A stretch of DNA of 40,887 bases. Source: Didymodactylos carnosus. Taxonomy: Eukaryota; Rotifera; Eurotatoria; Philodinida; Philodinidae. Shown piece after piece: positions 24,101-35,300 of the stretch; within the stretch, counting starts at the first letter, position 1, and every line of letters starts with the position of its first letter. Under the pieces are notes generated by a model. It was not told the DNA's origin and made no database searches. It worked only from the letters and a program-made list of their open reading frames with translations. Position numbers and translations under genes: made by a program. The stretch spans positions 1-40,887 of the forward strand of contig CAJNOQ010000796.1 of assembly GCA_905250885.1 (NCBI GenBank), read 5' to 3'.

Positions 24101-26061
24101 AAATCAGCAAGATATCGACAATGTTGAACGATGTAAAAATACATGCAGTTTTTCAAATAAACAAACGAATACTCATCGTTCAGCAATCGCTTCATCATTA
24201 TTTTCGTTAAACTGCACCACCGTGCCTGTTACTGAAAACACACAACAACAATATCTAGTTAAAAATTATGATAAACGCTGCGAGACAGCTGGAGCTCAGG
24301 AAATTGAACAGAAAAAATCTAATCTAGAACTAATTAATGCACAGCAACATCCATCTCAGCTACCTATACAACCACGTGATACCGATTCGTCAAGTACTCA
24401 AGATTCAGGATTTTCAGAGCCATACTTTCTCGTAGATAGAAGTAACTGTCAACAATTCAAACACAACAATTTGCCACAATCATCACCACAGGTAAAACTA
24501 AAATTTCTTAAAAATATCCAAGATTTTCTGTACTGTTTAAATAATTTAGAATATTATCAACAACTATGATCTCCAACAACAACAGCAACATACAACTCTT
24601 TATGATGCATCGTCTAAAAATTCAAAACCAATCGGTTCTTTGAATATCGTACCGTGCACATTTCCTTCTTCAAATAAAATAGATCATAATAATTCGTACC
24701 GTTTACGAAGAAGTAAACGTCATACTTTAACCGATACCGTTTCTTTAAACAATCACTCTGATAAAAGTACTGTCGTTAATAAACGACATTCTTTTGGTAC
24801 ATTTCAGCTGAAGGATAACGTCAAATCTTCGATTGATGGTAATGGTGAGCGTCAATATACACGTAAATCATCTGTCGATTCTGTGCTCAAACCACATGAA
24901 TCTGAAATGACCCATTTAAGAACCGTTAACAATAAATATCTACAAGTTGCTCCTCGTTTAGAAATATACTCTAATCAACATCGTTTACCGGTAAAAAACG
25001 ATGCTTCAACACTTACACAAAGTTTAAATCGTTTAGAAGACATGATTAACAATTATCCACAGGATGGACAAAAATCGGTACATAGAAATAATCGTTCTAA
25101 CGTATGTTTAACAATGCCAAAAAGTCATGATCAAATACCAACAAAAATAATTCTTAATCATCATCGACAACAAGCAACAATTGAAAAAGTAATTGCTATA
25201 TCAAAACATCGACAATCGAAACCAACGGCAACTACGTTATTATCATCTTCATATCAGTTTGGTAGTTCATTTAGTGCATTTCGGCCAGTTAAACCAAAAC
25301 AGAATAAACGTGCATCAAGCGAAGGACACTCGCCCGTCGATCACCAATTATCTCTTTCATCGTCACTGTCTGCAACGAGTTCGACTTCTTCCTCGTTGGC
25401 ATTACTTAAAAATACCGATGATGCATCCGCTATCATCAATAAAAAATCAAGTTTAATTCTAAAACGCGATCCAAAACGCCGTTTGTCATGCGATGTTTCA
25501 TTAAATAATGATGGTAATAATAATAATAGTAGTAGCCTGAATAAATCATTGATAGATAATATTAGTTTAACACAGTCAACATACGATAATATTATTTTGG
25601 ATAAGAATAATAAATCAAGTTCCACAACGTTTGGGCCACGTCCATTTATTCGGACAATGAGTGATATATGTGATCAATTTAGCGAATTAAACATTGACGA
25701 AATAGAAAAAGATTCTCTAAATCCAATACCTACTTATCGAACAAAAAAATCAGATCAGACTCAATTATTACTAAAAATGATGATTATGAATAAAAATAGA
25801 ATCAGCCAAGAAAAAACATCGCACGTTCAACAAAAAAACGATTTAATCAAAATATTAAAAGACTACCGTAATCCACGATCAAGTTTCTCGGTTAAACGTG
25901 GTGATTATGTTTGTCTTCTTAAACAAGTGAGTAAAGCATGTTTTCTTGTACGGAAACATAATGGACAAATCGGCTTTTTACCAAAAGCCCTGATGGATAT
26001 AGAAACAACAACAATCGATGCATTTTTACAAATGCATGGTTACAGAGAAACGGTCATTTAA
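18112..26061 (+). CDS. Two-SH3-domain protein, five exons, 1040 residues
   Basis: Exons are 18112-18148, 19311-19621, 22500-22812, 23542-24491 and 24550-26061; all junctions are GT-AG and all phases agree, giving one frame of 1040 residues ended by TAA. The start MWRKIKEVLYKH is chosen because exon 1 ends in a strong GTGAGT donor and joins exon 2 in phase (VYKDESSHHH). SH3 domains lie at about 198-251 and 972-1022. The rest is predicted disordered: Ser-, Asn-, Gln- and His-rich, with DSGY and QDSGF motifs near 131 and 508. The protein is probably a cytoplasmic scaffold binding proline-rich partners, inferred only from the SH3 domains. I do not recognise the orthologous family. There are no lesions in 3.1 kb of coding sequence. 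Confidence 0.85.
18149..19310 (+). other. SH3 gene intron 1
   Basis: A GTGAGT to TTATTTTCAG intron of 1162 bp. It is AT-rich with poly-T runs. No internal gene or inverted-repeat element is seen. Confidence 0.75.
19311..19621 (+). CDS. SH3 gene exon 2, His/Gln/Ser-rich
   Basis: It encodes residues 13-116 with runs such as HHHPQQQKYN and ends RRQDSITKTNDC at GTAAGT. A different frame across it is also open, but that frame does not join its neighbours in phase. Confidence 0.8.
19622..22499 (+). other. SH3 gene intron 2
   Basis: A 2878-bp intron with a GTAAGT donor and TTATTTTAG acceptor. It holds a CA/CAGA microsatellite at about 21379-21414 and poly-A and poly-T runs. No gene or transposon ends were found. 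Confidence 0.75.
22500..22812 (+). CDS. SH3 gene exon 3, first half of SH3-1
   Basis: It contains TTGDDSGYMSQ, a Ser-rich SYRSCHSVDEIE stretch, then LRVLVRKNFEPF and QIRIRK, the first strands and RT loop of an SH3 fold. The donor after AAAAG splits a codon that becomes Asp once joined to exon 4. The open frame running past the donor to 22973 is intronic. Confidence 0.85.
22813..23541 (+). other. SH3 gene intron 3, inside SH3-1
   Basis: A 729-bp intron, GTAATA to CTATTTTAG, that splits the first SH3 domain. It contains pyrimidine-rich tracts including a CT run near 23434, and no gene. Confidence 0.8.
23542..24491 (+). CDS. SH3 gene exon 4, second half of SH3-1 and linker
   Basis: It opens SYVTALYSRGPWLCIKTANG and EISYIPRMI, the W-containing strand and the Y-I-P end of the SH3 fold. 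About 270 residues of low-complexity linker follow, with the motif STQDSGFSEPYF near the end. The 58-bp intron after it (24492-24549) removes two in-frame stops and keeps phase. Confidence 0.85.
24550..26061 (+). CDS. SH3 gene exon 5, linker and C-terminal SH3-2
   Basis: It encodes residues 538-1040. A Ser/Lys/Asn-rich linker includes a Ser run at about 25360-25400 and ends in an SH3 domain reading VKRGDYVCLLKQ, FLVRKHNGQIGFLPKAL. The usual WW pair of the SH3 fold is replaced (CF at the first position), so ligand binding may be altered. The stop is TAA at 26059. Confidence 0.85.
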   Translation, partial: NIINNYDLQQQQQHTTLYDASSKNSKPIGSLNIVPCTFPSSNKIDHNNSYRLRRSKRHTLTDTVSLNNHSDKSTVVNKRHSFGTFQLKDNVKSSIDGNGERQYTRKSSVDSVLKPHESEMTHLRTVNNKYLQVAPRLEIYSNQHRLPVKNDASTLTQSLNRLEDMINNYPQDGQKSVHRNNRSNVCLTMPKSHDQIPTKIILNHHRQQATIEKVIAISKHRQSKPTATTLLSSSYQFGSSFSAFRPVKPKQNKRASSEGHSPVDHQLSLSSSLSATSSTSSSLALLKNTDDASAIINKKSSLILKRDPKRRLSCDVSLNNDGNNNNSSSLNKSLIDNISLTQSTYDNIILDKNNKSSSTTFGPRPFIRTMSDICDQFSELNIDEIEKDSLNPIPTYRTKKSDQTQLLLKMMIMNKNRISQEKTSHVQQKNDLIKILKDYRNPRSSFSVKRGDYVCLLKQVSKACFLVRKHNGQIGFLPKALMDIETTTIDAFLQMHGYRETVI

Positions 26062-27420
26062 AATTCTTAGTAGATAAGTCTGAAAAACACTGATATATAG
26101 TGAAATGCTTTCTTTTCAGTGTTGATATCAAATCATACCGAATTTATAGTTGAAAAATCTCAGTTTAATTTTAAAATTTGTTTATTCTTCGTTTCTTGCT
26201 GTTGTGAATATTTTTTTTTATACTAACAGTTTTTATTACTTTATGTTTTTTATTTATTTCTAGTAAAGGAAAGAAAACCCATTTTTTTATTGTTTTTAAC
26301 TCTAGTCTTATTTTAAATGCTCCACCATGTTCACTTTTTTTATGATTTTACTTTTGTATTACTGCTATATTTATGACAATAATCGAAAATTATATTGGTT
26401 TTTCAAACTAAAATTTTTCTGATGAGAGTATTACAAAAACAAAAGATTAAAGAAATTAGAATAGTCATGCATTAGTAATCAGTTTTGGTTCTAACTTTCA
26501 TACATTAGGACCAGAATGGGAAAACTTTCACATAAAGATTATCATGATTTTAGACTTACTTTCTCAACAAGAACCATCATAATGGACTTTTCGTTGATTT
26601 TTGCACTCGCATGCGTACGTACATCAAGAGTTTTCGAGAGTATGAAAGAAGAAGTTATCTAGGAACTTGTCAGATGTATTAACATGTTGTAATACATTTT
26701 ACACGATAAACGTATTTTAGATCACGTTTTAGAATTGTGTTAACAATTGATTTTACATTTTAATGTCTTTTATTCAACTACATGCCAAAAGAAAGAAAAA
26801 ATCCCAAATTTTCTGCCTGTGCTCGGTAACTTCATGTAGCTCAGGAAAGTTTGAAGCGTAACTGTTCTGATACATTTTTAGACAAATGTAAGTACCATCC
26901 AGCATTCAAGTGTCTTCAGTAAAGTTGTTGTAAACAATATCGAGAATTATCATACTCAGAGACACATGCGTAAACATTCCTATCGTCGCTTCTTTCATCA
27001 ATAATATAGCTTGATAGGTTTGATCAAGTTTATGTTACCATCCATGTTCAATCATTTATCATCGAATGATGTATATGAAACATGTTTTTATTTTGTAGAA
27101 ATCAATAATACACATTTTGGTGACAGTGAATCATCCAGTTGGCACAGATCGTTCACTTTTATTGGTATGCTCATCATCTTATTAATCGACGAATAGTTCA
27201 ATTTAGAGTGAAACAGATGAGTATACCAAAAGAAAAGAACAATACGATGCACAGAAATGTCCATCAACTAACAACAAATTGTCTGAGGCGAATGGAAGTT
27301 AAGCAAGCAGAGAACTACCTGTAGTAAATCAAAGTATGTAATAGCTTGTATTCTGTTATTAAGCTGGAAATTTATAAACTAAAATATTATTTTCTCATTG
27401 AGAAAAATCACAAAGCGATA
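26062..27420. other. Intergenic after the SH3 gene
   Basis: No canonical AATAAA was found close to the stop. Two overlapping open frames at 27011-27324 have no domain, and the stretch is otherwise AT-rich non-coding sequence. Confidence 0.4.
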
Positions 27421-27424
27421 AGTA

Positions 27425-27740
27425 ATTTTTTAAAAATCTTATTAACTACTGCACAATAGTAAAGGATTTTAAGAAAAACTTTTTACTACCAAAGTTATGG
27501 TCTACCATAACGAAAATCTTTTAACAAATCTTATACGAATCTTGTCAAACTCTTAGCAGATTCTTAAACAAGATTCTGCAGAAAAATCCAAAGTTCAAAC
27601 TCTACACGAGCCCTATAAGAGTCTGATAAGAGTTTCACAAGAAAGTGATAAGTACCGTTATGTGATTTTTATCTATTTTCTAACAAACTTCTTGCAAGAA
27701 TCTTATCTGATCTTTATCAGGTTCTAATAACTATTTTGTA
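27425..27740. repeat. Cluster of AAGANTCTTA-like words
   Basis: Words such as aatcttata, gaatcttg, aagattctg, aagagtctgataagag and gaatcttatctg recur in both orientations in about 300 bp. They resemble, but are not the same as, the aagatcttacaagatc words in the foldback element at 39217-40393. Confidence 0.5.
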
Positions 27741-28022
27741 GTAACAGTATTACATTTTACTCAAAACTTTTTGAAAGAGTTAATCTTATATTGTTTTAGA
27801 AAACAAGTAAACAACAACAAGTAAAAGGTTCCATTTTACTCGGCAAAACACGCCAAAAACGTGTGTTCGGCGACGAGCTGATGTAGAAACGAAAGTCGTT
27901 CTATTTTCGGAAAAGTAGACACTCTCATGTGGTGTGGCATAACTCTTCCCTTTTATATGATTTAGCTAGTCAAAAAATTATATTATTAGAATATAATCTC
28001 AAAGTGATCTTTCATAACTGTA

Positions 28023-28096
28023 GTCGTTACAGCTCAGTTAGTAAGAGCACACCTTATGATGACGGCGGTCTCAGGTTAGAAACCTGAACTGTTTTT
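28023..28096 (+). tRNA. tRNA-like sequence, probably a decayed tRNA or SINE head
   Basis: The D-arm is well formed (GCTC, loop AGTTAGTAA, GAGC) and the T-arm is perfect (TCAGG, loop TTAGAAA, CCTGA), placed as in a tRNA and followed by a run of T that would end Pol III transcription. The acceptor and anticodon stems do not pair convincingly, so a working tRNA is unlikely. By position the anticodon would be TAT, but this is not reliable. Confidence 0.4.
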
Positions 28097-28229
28097 TTCA
28101 AATTTTTCTTGATAAAGGACTGACACAGATCAACTTTCAAAGCAAAGTCTAGCGATTTTCAGACACTCAAGAAAATGTTTTCAAGTAAGAACTTCACAAG
28201 AAACCAAGGGGGGAAAAGCATTAAAAGAC

Positions 28230-28410
28230 AAATGTATCCGTTCCGGGATACGTCCATTCTAGGATGCCCTTCTGGCATTCTATTTTTCAGAAGCCGAGCT
28301 TAACTGTATGTAGACCAAGATTTAGACCAAAATTGAAAAATTTTCTATTATTCCAGAATGATAGTCCACCATTCTAGAGTGGCATTCCGCTATTCCGAAA
28401 TGGCTAAGAG
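28230..28410. repeat. Cluster of ATTCTAGAATGG-like words
   Basis: Variants of cattctaggatg, ctggcattct, attccagaatg, ccattctagagtggc and cattccgctattccg recur in both orientations. No gene is seen. Confidence 0.45.
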
Positions 28411-29540
28411 ACTTTTGCTAAGAGTATCTGGATTTCGGGTGCAGACCAAACATGAGAAAGGACAGTATGTTCGAACAGGTTAAGTGACAATGTCAGAGAA
28501 AAGAATTCTGAAGATTCCTGACCCAGGACGTCGAAAACAGTCGCATTAAAGCTCTACTGAATGCTTTTTAAACGGATCATTAACTTGTCGTCAAGTGACA
28601 TTTTCTAGCCAACTGACATAATTTTTTCACTGTTTTGAGACATTTTAATTGAGAATGTATTAATGGCTAAAAGTGGCATTTTTTTAACGGGTAAAAACTA
28701 TCTGAAACCATGTAGTTAATAGTATTATTTAATGACTGTTTTTGCATTGTTAAGGCCCTCCCCTCTCCCCTTTGGTAAAGATGTTTTTCTAATCATAAAT
28801 CTAGACAGAATATCAAAAATAGGGCTCTATTAGCCTCTAGTTACACGTGTCGGCTTTAATTTCAAACCTTTCCGAGCTCTCTGCGATGTTGCATTACCGA
28901 GAAATGTTGGAGCTACGAAATGCTGTTAAGATGAAAGTCGCTTTAGACATATGGTGGCGCCAGTATCTGATACATGTTTTAGGGCTTCCGGCAAAATTCT
29001 CATAACTCTTGATTAGAACATCATTCAGAGCTGGGAAATATCTCATTTTTATCAGAAATGTTTGTTCTATCTTCTTAAATACTAAAAGTAATTTTTGATT
29101 AGCTTTTTTAATCGAAAAGTAAAACTTTTTCTAAAAGCCATTTTTCAAGGTTTTCAGAAAGCTTTTCTAAAAACCTCTATACCTCTTCGATGAGGACCAA
29201 ATAACATTGGATTCTGATAGTAGATACTGTGGGCTATTCGATGATGTGGTTAGCTCAATATCGGCTTTTAATAAAATAATATATGTTTCTGACGGGGGGC
29301 CTTAATGCTCAATTATTTCGACTTTTCTCTGATTAATCTCTTTTCGATGAATACTCTCAAACAGAGTTAGTATTTTTTGGTTTTTCAGGTCCGCAGTGCC
29401 ATCACTCGAAACAGATCCAGGATCAATGGCGACTACTTCCTCGGTATAACAACTTTCAGTACCTTTAGAAGTTCAGTGAATTTTAGAAAATTTTAGTATC
29501 GTTTATATATCGGTCCTGATGACAAGATAGAAAGGTGAAT
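28411..29540. other. Intergenic, nothing recognised
   Basis: Non-coding sequence with a slightly higher GC than its surroundings around 28840-29000. I could not match it to any element or find terminal repeats. Confidence 0.35.
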
Positions 29541-29880
29541 GAAACAGCCAGTTGTAAATGTCAATTTTTCTACTGTCATTTTGTTATGGAAGAATGGCTT
29601 GTTAGCAGCCATTTAACTGTGGCATTTATTTTACATTTTAGGATGCACAGTTAAATGCATGTATTTTGCCATCATAACAGTCAAAAACTCGACAGTAAGC
29701 AGTGACTATTAATTTCCGTTTTTTCAACATTTTGTTGTATGTTAAATTACTTTTCTCGGATCGTAATCAACAGTCGGACAAAACTGACTGTTAATTGGCA
29801 ATTCCGCACAGTTATCTAGATGTTAAAAGCTAGTTTTTTGGCATACATTTAACAGACATTGTACAGATTATTTAATGTCA
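29541..29880. repeat. Cluster of ACAGTTAA / TTAACTGT words
   Basis: Words such as cagttgtaaatg, tttaactgtgg, cacagttaaatgc, actgttaattg and tttaacagac recur in both orientations over about 340 bp. No coding potential is seen. Confidence 0.4.
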
Positions 29881-29889
29881 GTTCTGGAG

Positions 29890-30496
29890 TAGAGTTGTAA
29901 CCAAGTGAAAAATTGGAATCGGATCAGATCGGTAAAAAAATCGGTGTTTCAAGTACAAAGTTATTTTAAGTTTTGTACTGATTACAATTAGAAAATTCTC
30001 TTTTTTCTAGGTCATATTATAAAGTCTCCTCATAGTTATAACATACGTTGTTTTAATAGAAGATCCAGATTTTTTAATCGGATAATTTCTACATATAATT
30101 ATATAGATGCGAATATGAAATCTTTTCGATGTTTTTCATGTTTTTTTGGACGAAAAAACAGCTGAAAAAAAACTTTTTTTCAAAAAATAAATCGGTAAAT
30201 ATTGACTAATTGAAAAACTTAACCCTTTACCTACCAAGGGGTCATCATGACTGATTCATAGAATTATTATAAAAAGATAATGAAGCATGTGATAAAAATC
30301 TGATCACCTTTGAGAGCAAGATAAATCCATAAGCTATGGATTGATAAAAGAAGATTTAGTTTTCCATCACGTTTTGGCACTTCATTACATTTTTAAAATA
30401 ATTCCACGAATGGATCATGGATGAGCCCTTGGTAGGTAAAGGGTTAATCGGATCGGATCAATTACCGGTCAATCGACCGATTCGGTTATAACTTTG
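29890..30496. mobile_element. hAT-type non-autonomous element with 8-bp duplication
   Basis: The element starts TAGAGTTGTAACC and ends in the complement of CAAAGTTATAACC, both fitting the YARNG terminus of hAT elements. The 8-bp sequence TTCTGGAG flanks it on both sides (29882-29889 and 30497-30504), the length expected for hAT. There is no transposase. A piggyBac-type MITE is nested inside. Calling the superfamily from ends and duplication length is inference but well supported. Confidence 0.8.
30223..30443. mobile_element. piggyBac-type MITE nested in the hAT element
   Basis: The ends CCCTTTACCTACCAAGGG are perfect inverted copies, and TTAA flanks both sides (30219-30222 and 30444-30447). 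TTAA duplication and a CCCTTT-plus-CTRCCA terminus are hallmarks of the piggyBac superfamily. The 221-bp body has no open frame. Because it lies within the hAT element, it arrived later. Confidence 0.9.
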
Positions 30497-30504
30497 TTCT
30501 GGAG

Positions 30505-32161
30505 TACCTGAGGAAGGATATCAAAGGTGTGAAAAATCTGATAACTTTGTAGTGCATAATGGTCTTTATTCATCCTCGTGCTCGCATTCTTGTGAGTGAA
30601 TTGCCTGTACCGTTAAACCTATTACAAACTGTCAAAAAAAAGAACATGATTATCTATGACATTTTTTATGAGTCAAAACTATAGTAATGTGATTAGACAT
30701 GATGCATGCCATCAATATTTTATTGTGATTGCTATATGAATAATTAAATTGCGCACAAATAATGTAGCGTAAAATAACTTCCATTTTCTACAATGGATTA
30801 TATGGAGTATTACAAATAATTTAGACTGTTTCTAGCGGCTATTATCTTCGAAAAAGATGTAGAATTTTATCTTGTTTTTTAAGAAGTATGAGAATGAAGT
30901 TTATGATGAAAGAATATAAAATAAAGACAAAACGCCTACTATATGATGTTCTGACGTCAACACATATGAAGAAAAATGTTTTTTTTCTACATCGAACATT
31001 TTTGAGTGGGCATATTTCACCTGAACTATAGAATTATAGAAAACCACCTACGTTTATCATATAGTAGGAGAAGGAAACGAAAAAATTAATGAACAATAGT
31101 GAAACATGTCTAAGAGCATATAAGAAGAAAGAAAATTTTTCGCTCTATTGTCTAAAAAAAATAGTATATGTCGGGGAAAAAGTTGTTCCTTTCAGCGATG
31201 GAATTCTCTTTTTCTCTGTTTTTCTTTTTATTATTGTCCTTAAATATTTATTATAGCTACTCGAAAATATAGTTGATTGAATAAGATGAAGTTCTATTTT
31301 GGGCGAAAAAAGAAAGAAAACAAAACTAAAATGTGATGTTGAGTGGATGAAGAAGAAAAAGAGGTCATGCAATGCGATAATCATTGATACAAAACTAGAA
31401 GTGGTAACAAAAATAGGATATATTTTTGTAACTGTCATGATGCATACCACTTGAGATTGTTAAATAGTAAGTTATACTCTAACTATTGTCAATATTGAAA
31501 GCCGATTTTTTTTCCAATTTTATCCAACTTTTTACGGTTTTCGTTAAAGTTTGAGTGAACAACGGTATAGTAGCAATACATTATAACGACAGGACCCCAT
31601 CAGATACAATAGCGCAATAAACTAATAGTTCATTTTTGCGTATTCATGAGCTACCACGGATTTATCAGCACTGGTGAAAGATGCAATTTATTTTCGGCTG
31701 CTATCTGTCAGGGAAAACTATAGTTCTGGTACAGCTTTCTTAATGAAACGAGAGATGTATATAATATTCTGTGCATAATACTCGGTCCCAAAGCTCGAAG
31801 TCTATAAATGAAAGGAATTAACCAATTGAATTAATGTACAATTTCTTATTTTTCTACTTGTGAATACGAAGAGAAGTTGGTTAGACGGTACCACGTATCA
31901 TAACACCTTTATTTTGGTAGAAAATTATAAGAAAAAAGCTCAGCCCTCATTACATCCGTCGTATTTAGGATAGATCTATGCGATATCGACCATTTATTAA
32001 TGACTTTCTCTACACTAATACTATCAAAAAAGTAGACAAAGAATTACCAGATATACCGCAAATGTGAAGAATATTCCCTTTTTTGAGACATTTTTCTGCA
32101 TGAAGATAAGATTTAAAAAATCAATCAGAACTAGTGATAACCTTAAAATTAATCATTTCAG
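30505..32161. other. Intergenic or 5' intron of TBC1D30, no gene fixed
   Basis: The N-terminal coding part of TBC1D30 should lie here or further upstream. A 29-codon open frame from ATG 31978 (MRYRPFINDFLYTNTIKK) is a weak first-exon candidate whose phase does not fit the next exon. The minus-strand open frame at 31145-31450 is low-complexity and unsupported. Confidence 0.35.
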
Positions 32162-32290
32162 ATAGTGTATTTTATATTTATTCAAAAACTAGGAGTAAGC
32201 AAAGTTTAAAGGAAGTTTTTGAGAAAATGATGACTTTACCAACTTCGTACGTTCAGAAGATTGCTTCCTACAATCCGTTTGAATTTTATG
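32162..32290 (+). CDS. Possible upstream exon of TBC1D30
   Basis: After an acceptor (ATCATTTCAG) the frame is open for 42 codons, reading SKQSLKEVFEKMMTLPTSY and KIASYNPFEFY, and it ends one base into a codon, the phase the next exon needs. That join requires a GC donor (G|GCGTAT), because the canonical GT two bases on gives the wrong phase. Either this is a GC-AG intron, or the exon is not real. Confidence 0.4.
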
Positions 32291-32344
32291 GCGTATAATT
32301 TGATTTCATGTAAAATTATTCAGAATTAATTTATCATTTATTAG

Positions 32345-35300
32345 GCAAAGACACACAAATGAAGTTTGATTTGACTCCAGTGCCAGTTGAGAACGGATTT
32401 CAACAATGGAGAGATACAATATGCATTGCAACCCGTATGCCTAATGGAATATTACCTCCTATTCGACAAAAGGTATTTTTTCAATTCAAGATGAACTATC
32501 ACATAAAAATTAAATTCTTTTCAGCTCTGGATATCGTTAGCTTCGAATTACATCCGTGAAATATGTCTTGATTGGAACAAAATACAAAGTTTTGCGTTTA
32601 ATAATTGTACCAGTTCCGATGATGATGAACTTGGAATACAAATTGTCAAAGTGAGTGTCTAAAACCAGTTACCAGTTTACGGTATTGAAAATTTTGCTTT
32701 TGTTAGGATCTCCATCGTACGGGTTGCTCTTGGTCAGATAATGAAGGTGATCGTTCAACACTTAAGCGAGTATTGCTAGCATTTGCAAGATACAACAAAT
32801 CGATTGGATATTGTCAAGGTTTGAATATTTTGACGGCTGTCATACTACAAGTGGTTGATAAAAATGAAGAAGATGCTCTGATGGTTCTCATTTATTTGGT
32901 GGAGAAAATATTACCGAATGGCTTTTTTACAAATAATTTACAAGCATTAGCGATTGATATGGCCGTATTTGGGGAATGGCTACGTATTTACAATATAGAA
33001 CTGCATAATCATTTGCACGAATTGCAAATGTCATCCAAAGATGCGACAGGTAAAACTAACCCTTCTTTTATAACGACAAATATAAACGGAGAAGAAAGAA
33101 TATTTAATTACTACAGTTCAAGTTCATAAACCATTTGTAACGATAAATGTGTCTCTGTATGCATTTCTTACAGTCTAGCTGATGTTTCGGTCATTTATAT
33201 TTTTCAATTTGTTTAACGTTTATGATCTGTAACTTCGATATTAATTTATTTTTATCGATATTTTATTAGGAACAATTTATGAACCTCCTCTTCTTAATGT
33301 TTTCACAATACAATGGTTTTTAACGCTGTTTGCCACATGTTTACCACGACGAGCTACATTACGTGTGTGGGATGCATTATTACTTGAAGGCAGTGAAATT
33401 TTGTTTCGCACGGGTCTTGTTATATGGTCTAAATTAGCCACGTAAGTTTGATTTATTGCCTGATGAGGAACAAGAAATGACAAATTTTTTTTGTACATTC
33501 AGTTCCGTTCTTAAACAACATTCAGCCGATCAGTTTTATAGTATAATGGGATTATTATCCGTACAGCTACTGGATGAAAAAATAGTCGATGCTGATAGTT
33601 TAATTCGAGTACGTCTTACTACAGTCTAAGTCTACTGTGATACTAAATTGTTAATCGTCTTTTTTGTTAAGGATATTTATGCTTTTGGACCGTTTCCAAC
33701 CACTATTCTTCAAGATTTGAGGCAAAAGTTTTCTCTTAGCATAACACCATTTCAACAGCTGACGACGTCTGATAACGTCACTGATCGTTCTTCAACGAAA
33801 TCACAAAGAAAAGATGGAAAAACTATAATGAATACCAACGGTTTATCTACCAAAGTAAGCGTATTGAATGTTGCCAAATAACTAATTTATCGCTGAATAT
33901 TTATTTACTAGCATTTTGATAACAAACCGTCTACTATAATTCATCGATTATTGAACGACATTCAGAATCATAGTACAGATGAAGAATCAACACCCAATGA
34001 AGAAATTGCCAATTTCATGTCATGTTTTTCAATATTAGCTTCGCCGTCACGAAACAGATGTACGTAAATAAAGTTTGATTAATCATCTAGTAAAACATGA
34101 TGTTCGTTAATTATAGTTGAATATAATTCATCTGAACAATCAACATCGAATTCAGTCAATGATAATGGTGCTGTTTTATCTCGCGTGACGCCTGACACTT
34201 ACTCAAACACTCTCGAAATACACAGAACGAATTCAGTTGAACTTGATATAGGTCAATTATGTAAACAATATAAGAAGTTACGCGAGAGACAAAAACAAGC
34301 TCAAATTATTATGCAAAGTAAATAACAATTGTTATAATCATTTCTGACGTTGTTCTTGACTTATTTTCGATTCATTACCAGATGTTCCTCTTGAAATTCA
34401 ATAAATAGATTTTTATTTAAAATTACGAAACTTAACTTTATGATACTTTGGATATTGATAATTTTTTACAACAGTATGTTTATGTTTATTTCAGCTGCTT
34501 CTGCTGAACAACGAAATCGTTCTCAAATGTCCACTTTGCATCCGAATGATCCTCGACGATTGGGTCAAACGGATGATAGATCAACTGTGGCCTTATCAAA
34601 CGTTATACTATCTTCTTCCAATATATCAAATAATAAAAACACATCATCACTGACAAAACAACATTCTACCGTCTACCCAATCACAAGCGGCCCATTGGTA
34701 AGTGACAAAATCTTACCTTATTCTCTATTTATTTCCGTTTATCTTCTTGTAGGTTAATCATCTTTTATTGAAAGTGGCTGATCCTAAAAGGAATATGTAC
34801 AAAAAAAAATCTTCAATTAAATCTCCTGTCTCCATCGCTCATAATACACGAGTCAATTGTATTGAAGACTCACCAAGACAGACATTATTTAATAAACCAT
34901 TAGTAGAAACGAGCGAACACGAGATTAAACAAATATCAACAAAAGAAGAAGTGGCTGAAGATGAAGCCGATATTCAAATTGAAATAGAACAATTAATGAC
35001 CAGTTTAAACCTAGAAAAGCCTATTATTGGAAAATCTGAAACTATAATTGCTACAAAACAAGGTATCAACGATGAAAATAACGCAACAGACAATGAACTT
35101 AAGAGTCGTCCAGAAAGTATTGCATTTACATTATATGATTCTGGAACGATACAAACGTCACTCAAATCCAACAACAAAAATCCTAATATTTACACGACGA
35201 AAAAATGCAACGGACCAAAAATTGCTCATTTACAGAAAATGAATCGAATTGGACCACGTTACACTTCATTTAATCCATTTCCATCACGATCGTTTAATGA

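Noticed and set aside
25341-25625. Minus-strand open frame opposite SH3 exon 5
   Set aside because: A shadow of the Ser-rich coding strand; it has no domain and the sense frame is well supported.
29881-30505. An 11-bp direct repeat (gttctggagta) as the target duplication of the hAT element
   Set aside because: The YARNG ends set the boundary so that 8 bp (TTCTGGAG) is the duplication; the extra matching bases overlap the element termini or are chance.
31145-31450. Minus-strand 101-codon open frame
   Set aside because: Ser/Phe/Lys-rich low-complexity reading of an A/T-rich stretch with no domain or splice support.
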